From Okapia johnstoni (lineage: Eukaryota; Chordata; Mammalia; Artiodactyla; Giraffidae), in NCBI GenBank assembly GCA_024291935.2, contig CM044309.1:34992001-35056000 (forward strand): DNA of 64,000 bases, written 5' to 3'. Below, in pieces: positions 58,856 to 64,000 of the stretch; the first letter of the stretch is position 1; each line of letters starts with the position of its first letter. The notes under the pieces were generated by a model that saw only the letters and a program-made list of their open reading frames with translations, was not told where the DNA came from and did no database searches. Made by a program: the position numbers and the translations under genes.

Positions 58856-59064
58856 GCCTGACGTACAGAACTACAGGTTAGGACCCCACCCAGGGTGCCC
58901 CTTTAAGTGCCTGACGCACTGATTTACAGAGTAGGACCCCAACCAGGGGCGCCCTCTATGTGCCTAACGTGTGAAACAAGAGAGAACCCCAGGTAAGGGA
59001 GCCCTCTAAGTGCCTAAACAGGCAGTGCTACAGAGAAAAAACTGGCTAAAGAGGCCTTCTGAAT
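58856..59064 (+). repeat. Four ~53-bp tandem units in L1 5' UTR
   Basis: Units begin at 58856, 58909, 58962 and 59012, each with GCCT(G/A)A and an AGGACCCC-like or related core, and each ending in (T/C)AAGT, TATGT or GAAT. Lengths are 53, 53, 50 and 53 bp. A weaker partial unit may precede them (58812-58855). Confidence 0.8.
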
Positions 59065-59253
59065 GCCAGCTACAAGAGGTTCGAAAAAAGACTCTGATAA
59101 GGCCATAACTCCTGTGGCGGAGACAGTCCAGGTCCCTGCACATTTGGTGCCACCAGGGTCTCCACAAGCCAAGCAGCTGTGCCACCTACATGCTCAACTC
59201 TCACTGGGGAAGAGCTGCCACAGGCAAAAAAAAGTCTTGGGTCTATGTGCACA

Positions 59254-59390
59254 AGGTCGCTTTGGTCATGTCTGACTTTTTCCAGCCCTGTAGACTGTGG
59301 CCTGCCAGGCTTCTTTGTCAGGGACAGGGATTCTCCAGGGATGAATACTGGAGTGTATTGGCCAATACTGGTTGCCATACCCTTCTGGAT
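59254..59390 (-). repeat. Bov-A/Bov-tA-like segment inside L1 5' UTR
   Basis: 'ggtcgctttggtcatgtctgac', 'tagactgtggcctgccaggc', 'gggattctccagggatgaatactggagtg' and 'ggttgccatacccttctgg' align with reverse-strand BovA sequence, but with more divergence than the young SINEs nearby and no visible TSD or tRNA head. Confidence 0.75.
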
Positions 59391-60079
59391 CACCATATTT
59401 CCTCCTGCCCTAGCCGCCAACTCCCCTAAGTACCTGGTGCTGCCAAAACCCCTGCAACCCAAGCAGCTGCACCACTTCCACACCTGGCCCTCACAGGGGC
59501 AAACCCAAATCCTCCAAGGCAGCCTCAGCAGCAAACCCCAGTGGACAAATGCAGGGGTGGAAATAAAACCATAATTGAAACCCAGGGGCAGTGTGGCTAA
59601 GGAAGAAGACCCAAAATTTTCCCACCAGTGTACAAGCTGCAGATTAAATCCACACGATCAACTAGGCAGACTCTGTGCCTATGGAATATATAAAAGGTCA
59701 CTGAGAGCTCCCACAAAGAAAAGGCACTAGTTCTGATAGTTATGGACATTGGAGGCAAGAACACATAGGAGTAGGACCAGATTAGAATCTGAGCTGTGCC
59801 CACAGCAAGTCCAGAGATCAGCATGGTGGTGGAGGACATCCTAAGGAGGTAAGGTGGACTGTGACTCCCAGTGAGAGAAAGGACTCTGACAGCAGTGACT
59901 CAAGAAAAACATTTATTATTCTTATGTTTTGACTTGTTCGATAGATTCTTTTTCTTTTTTTTTTTTACTCCCCCCTCCACCCTGCTGTAGTTGTCAATTT
60001 TATTGGCACTGTGAAATCTAATTAAGCTTTTGAGCTTTTTTTTTTTCCCCTTCACTCACATTTTTTATTGTTGTTATAA

Positions 60080-60760
60080 ATCTCTGCCCTTATATTGGGC
60101 TTTTGCAGTTCTATGGAGTTTTCCTTTTTTATTTTTTTCTTTTTTCTTTCCTCTTTTTTTAATTTTAATTTTTAAACCTATTATTACTTTTTCTACATTT
60201 ATTCCTTTGTTTGCTTTTCCTACTGTTCTTTTCCCCTTGCAGTTAATCTTTAATGTATATACGTCTAATTTATCTACTTTTATTTAACTTTGCCTAGCTA
60301 TTCTTTATTTCTTTTCTTTTCTTTTCCTTTCCTCTTAACATATTTGTTAGTTTTATTTTCATTGCTTTATTCCCCAATTAGCATCTTACTTAAGTTTTCT
60401 TTTCCAGTTTGTGGACTTGTCCTTTTTGGGTTTTTTTGTTTTTTTCTTTTTCCATTTTTCTTTCTTTTTCCTTTTTTTCTTCTTTTCTCTTTTTTATAAT
60501 TTTAATTTTTAACTTTTTAAAGAATATTATATTTTTTCTACATTTATTCTTTGTTTGCCTTTCCTACTGTTCTTTTCCTCTTGCAGTTAGTCTTTAATGT
60601 ATATAAATCTTCATCTACCTCTATTTAATTTTGCATATCTATTCTTTCTTTCTTTTCTTTCCTTCTTTTCTTCTTAACATATATGTTAGATTTGTTTTTG
60701 TTGCTTTATTCCCCACTCAGCACCTTGCTTCAGTTCTGTTTCCAGTTTGTGCTTTAGTTA
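60080..60760 (+). repeat. ~340-bp tandem duplication in L1 5' UTR
   Basis: Matching anchors recur ~337-345 bp apart: 'aattttaattttt' (60161/60498), 'ttctacatttatt' (60191/60536), 'cctactgttcttttcc', 'agtctttaatgtata'-like text, and 'gctttattcccca' (60364/60703). Unit copies differ at many positions, so the duplication is not recent. Confidence 0.85.
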
Positions 60761-61452
60761 GTTTTGTTCTTAACTGGTAAATATAATTTTTTTATTTCCT
60801 TTGTATGCCACGTCAATGTACTGTATTTTTGCTGGGCTGTTTTGACTTTGCTCATGGTTGTATGTGTATATGTGTATATTCTATTATTTTAATAATTATT
60901 TGCCTGATTTTTTAACTGCCATTTGTCTGGAGTTCATCTTTGGTTCCTCATTTTTAGATATTTCTATTAATCTCACTTAATGCTATAACAAACCACTTGT
61001 GGAATCTTCATTCCTGACCAGAGATCAAGCCCCGAGCCTTTGGAGTAAAGCACTGACTCCAAGACCTTAGACTACCAGAGAACTAACCCTAGGGAGTATC
61101 AAATAGTGAGAACTCACACAAAAGAAACCACTTGAATACAAGACCCAGATTATCCCAACCACCAGTAGCACCCTGTGCAAGACAACCCATCTAAACAACA
61201 AGCAAAACAAAACACAAACCCATCATCAGCAGACAGGGTCACCACCTCACTCAGCCCTGCCCATCAGAGGAAAAACAAACAAACCAAACTCAGCACAAAT
61301 CTCACCTTACATGAAGCTCACACAAACCACTGGAGCAAACTTAGGAGGGCAGAAACCAAAAGGAAAAAAAGATTCAACCTTGAAGCCTGAAAAAGGAGAC
61401 CTCAAACACAATAAGTTAAAAAAAGAAAAAAAGGCAGAGAAATGCTACACAA

Positions 61453-62370
61453 ATGAAGGAACAAACTAGAAACACAGAAGTCCAAATAAACGAAGAGGAA
61501 ATAAGCAAACTACCTGAAAAAGAATTCAGAATAATGATAGTAAAGATGATCAAAAACCTTGAAGACAAAATGGAGAAAATGCAAGAATCAATTAACAAAG
61601 ACCTAGAAGAATCAAAGAATAAACTTACAGAGACAAAAACACAATTACTGAAATTAAAAATAATTTAGAAGGAATCAATAGCAGAATATCTGAAGCAGAA
61701 GAATGAATCAATGAGCTGGAAGATAAAACGGTGGAAATAACTTCTGCAGAGCAGAATAAAGTAAAAAGAATGAAAAGAACTGAGGATAGTCTCAGAGACC
61801 TCTGGGACAATATCAAACACACCAACATTCGAATTATAGGGGTCCCAGAAGAAGACAAAAACAAGTGGTATGAGAAAATTTTTGAAGAGATTATAGTCAA
61901 AAATTTCCCCACTATGGAAAAGGTAACAGTCAATTAAGTCCAAGAGGCACAAAGAGTCCCACACAGGATAAACCCAAGGAGAAACACACCAAGACTCATA
62001 CTAATCAAACTAACAAAGACTAAACAAAGAAAGAGTATAAAAAGTAGCAAGGGAGAAGCAACAAATAGCATACAAGGGAAACCACATATGTTTAACAGTT
62101 GATCTTTCAGCAGAAACTCCACAGGCCAGAAGGGAATGGCAGGATATATTTAAAGTACTGAAAGGGAAAAATCTACAACCAAGATCACTGTACGCGGCAA
62201 GGATCTCACTCAAAACTGATGGAGAAATAAAAAGCTTTTCAGACAAGAAAACGTTGAGAGAATTCAGTACCACCAAACCAGCCTTTCAACAAATGTTAAA
62301 GGGGCTTATATACTCAAGAAATACAAGAGAAGAAAAAGATCTACAAAATCAACCCCAAACAATTAAGAAA
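61453..62370 (+). pseudogene. L1 ORF1 remnant (ORF1p-like)
   Basis: Encodes the L1 RNA-binding chaperone in broken form. An N-terminal Met with 'EVQINEEEISKLPEKEF' and a heptad-rich coiled coil (61500-61740) is followed by an RRM-type block 'SLRDLWDNIKHTNIRIIGVPEED' (61780-61860) and a C-terminal domain ('AYKGN...LSAETPQARREWQDIFKVL', 62080-62160). A frameshift lies between 61660 and 61690, a TAA interrupts at 61935, and a further shift follows before 62041. From 62041 the C-terminal domain is open and shares its frame with ORF2; where the family stop is expected (62311-62313) the codon is TAC. Confidence 0.88.
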
Positions 62371-63081
62371 ATGACAATAGGAACATACATATCAATACTT
62401 ACTTTAAGTGTAAATGGATTAAATGCTTCAATCAAAAGGAACAGACTGGCTGAATGGATACAAAAGCAAGACTCATATATATGCTGTCTACAAGAAACCC
62501 ACTTCAGACCTAAGGACACATATAGACTGAAAGTGAGAGGATGGAAAAATATATTCCATGCGAATGGGAAGCAAAAGAAAGCTGGAGTAGCAATCTTCAT
62601 ATCAGACAAAATAGACCTTAAAATAAAGATTACAAGAGATAAAGAAGGACATTATGTAACGATCAAGGGATCAATCCAAGAGGAAGACATAACAATTGTA
62701 AATATCTATGCACCCAACATAGGAGCACCACAATGCATAAGACACACACTGACAGACATAAAAGGAGAAATTGACAGTAACACAATCATAGTAGGAGACT
62801 TTAACAACCCACTCACACCAATGGGCAGATCATCAAAACAGAAAATTAATAAGGAAACACAAGTCTTAAATGATGCATTAGATGAGATGAATCTCATTGA
62901 TATCTTCAGGACATTCCATCCAAATGCAGAAGAGTACACCTTCTTCTCAAGTGCACATGGAACATTCTCCAGGATGGACCACATCTTGGGTCACAAATCA
63001 AACCTCAGTAAATTTAAGAAAATTGAAATTGTACCAAGCATCTTCTCCAACAACAACGTTATGAGATTAGATATCAATTAG
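62371..63081 (+). pseudogene. L1 ORF2 endonuclease domain, premature stop
   Basis: 236 codons from ATG 62371 to TAG 63079-63081, covering an AP-endonuclease-like domain that would nick target DNA. Visible active-site motifs: Asn15 in 'SVNGLN', Glu42 in 'LQETH', Tyr in 'VNIYAPN', Asp/Asn in 'VGDFN', Asp in 'RMDHILGHK'. The final Ser-Asp-His motif reads Ser-Asn-Asn (residues 226-228, 63046-63054), losing the catalytic pair. The stop follows 'MRLDIN', just at the end of the domain, before the linker to the RT. Confidence 0.93.
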
Positions 63082-64000
63082 AATAAAAAAACTGTAAGAA
63101 ACACAAACACATGAAGATTAAACAACACATTTCTAAATAACCAACAGGTAACCGAAGTAATCAAAAGGGAAATAAAAAATTTCTAGAAACAAATGACAGT
63201 GAAAACACAGCAACTCAAAACCTATGGATGCAGCAAAAGCAGCTCTAAGAGTGAGGTTTATAGCAATACAATCCTACTTAAAGGAACAAGAAAAACATTA
63301 AATAGACATCCTAACTTTACACCTAAAACAACAGGAAAAAGAACAAAAACCTCACAAAATTAATAGAAGGAAATAAATCATAAAGATCCGAGCAGAAATA
63401 AATGAAAAAGAAATGAAGGAAACAATAGTAAAGATTAATAAAACTAAATGTTGGTTCTTTGAGAAGATAAACAAAATTGACAAACCTTTAGCCAGACTCA
63501 TCAAGAAAAAAAGAGAGAAGAATCAAACCAACAAAATTAGAAATGAAAAAGGAGAGGTTACAACAATGCAGAAATACAAAGGATTATAAAAGATTACTAT
63601 GAACAACTATATGGGAATAAGATTGATAACCTGGAAGAAATGGACAGATTCCTAGAAAAGTTAAATCTTTCAAGACTGAACCAGGAAGAAATAGAAATTA
63701 TGAACAACCCAAATACAAGCACTGAAATTGAAGCTGTGATCAAAAGTCTCCCAAAAAACAAAAACCCAAGACCAGATGGCTTCACAGGAGAATGCTATCA
63801 AACATTTAGAGAAGAGCTAATGCCTATTCTTCTAAAGCTGTTTCAAAAAATTGCAGAGGAAGGAACACTTCCAAACTCATTTTATGAGGCCACCATCACT
63901 CTGATACCAAAACCAGACAACACAACACAAAAAAAGAAAACTACAGGCCAATATCACTGAGGAACATAGATGCAAAAATCCTCAACAAAATTTTAGCAAA
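63082..64000 (+). pseudogene. L1 ORF2 linker and N-terminal reverse transcriptase
   Basis: Continues ORF2 in disrupted frames. The best open segment (63640-63960, same frame as the endonuclease) reads '[12 protein letters not shown]', '[23 protein letters not shown]' and '[30 protein letters not shown]', which is the start of the L1 RT. It then shifts frame in an A-run (~63935) and continues as the 'RPIS' block. The catalytic FADD region lies beyond the window. Confidence 0.9.

Larger units (their letters stand above)
58198..61452 (+). promoter_or_regulatory. L1 5' UTR / internal promoter region
   Basis: The expected site of the L1 internal promoter. From left to right: a unique 5' segment (58198-58855), four ~53-bp tandem units (58856-59064), a SINE-like stretch (59254-59390), purine/A-rich text (59520-59920), a ~1-kb T-rich tract (59940-60970) with an internal ~340-bp duplication, and an A-rich leader to ORF1. 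Promoter activity is inferred from L1 biology, not seen. Confidence 0.7.
58198..64000 (+). mobile_element. Ruminant L1 LINE, long copy running off window
   Basis: Starts with the artiodactyl L1 5' end ('ggaacaagatggtggaggag', 58200) and continues through a ~3.2-kb 5' UTR, ORF1 and ORF2 as far as the start of the reverse transcriptase at the right edge. All parts are in the expected order on one strand, so this is one insertion and possibly full length. ORF1 is frameshifted and stopped, and the ORF2 endonuclease has lost key residues, so it is inactive. The 3' end and TSD lie outside. Confidence 0.93.

Noticed and set aside
58856..59064. Regular spaced repeats considered as a CRISPR-like array
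   Set aside because: Units are contiguous without unique spacers, diverged, and lie inside an L1 5' UTR of a mammalian genome.
59070..59534. A 154-codon minus-strand frame and a 131-codon plus-strand frame
   Set aside because: Both lie inside the L1 5' UTR and its SINE-like segment, and have no known domain.
60030..60597. Hydrophobic Phe/Leu-rich frames resembling membrane proteins
   Set aside because: Product of the T-rich L1 5' UTR tract; composition alone explains it.

Overview
The window is intergenic chromosomal DNA of a ruminant, most likely a bovid such as cattle, sheep or goat. The call rests on dense ruminant-specific repeats: tRNA-headed Bov-tA SINEs, two full-length Bov-A2 SINEs, many BovB (RTE-type) LINE copies with (ACTGA)n tails, ruminant L1 tails, and cetartiodactyl CHR-type SINEs. 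Older mammalian layers (L2, MIR, MaLR LTRs, MER5A-like, L1M, mariner) lie beneath. I find no convincing host protein-coding exon, no tRNA, rRNA or ncRNA gene and no CRISPR array. Nearly every open reading frame of note is LINE coding sequence, SINE read-through or microsatellite translation. Family names come from recognising the sequence, not from a database search.

Layout. 1-10 kb: SINEs, then two solo LTRs in opposite orientation (3811-4433 plus, 5067-5630 minus), then an old L1M 3' UTR split by a TA-flanked, inactivated mariner (6649-8082). 10-20 kb: mostly unclassified DNA with a 26-bp perfect palindrome (11038), an L1 3' end holding a microsatellite and a 54-bp BovB insertion with clean target-site duplications (TSDs), a CHR SINE, a Bov-A2 and compound microsatellites. 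20-30 kb: a BovB split by a SINE, a MaLR-like LTR split by a SINE, a 2.26-kb BovB carrying most of the reverse transcriptase region, an LTR, and a 338-bp L1 tail with a 14-bp TSD. 30-46 kb: BovB, SINE and L1 fragments including a second large BovB (40352-41925), an MLT1-type LTR, L2, and MER5A-like elements. 46-58 kb: unclassified AT-rich DNA with a perfect 18-bp-arm hairpin (47645-47707), a minus-strand L1 with a nested SINE and a (GT)27 tract, and a head-to-head L1/BovB junction (54673). 58.2 kb to the right edge: one L1 in plus orientation with a long 5' UTR, degraded ORF1, the ORF2 endonuclease and the start of the reverse transcriptase; it runs off the window.

No genes here work together as a host pathway. 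The story is retrotransposition: BovB and L1 supply reverse transcriptases, the SINEs use them, and nested insertions give a relative chronology. I found no evidence of an undescribed multigene system. The most unusual signals are the architecture of the large L1 (tandem 5' UTR monomers, a SINE-like segment in the 5' UTR, a ~340-bp UTR duplication, ORF1 reading in frame into ORF2), a frameshift shared by two BovB copies, the ultra-short BovB insertion, and the isolated hairpin and palindrome.
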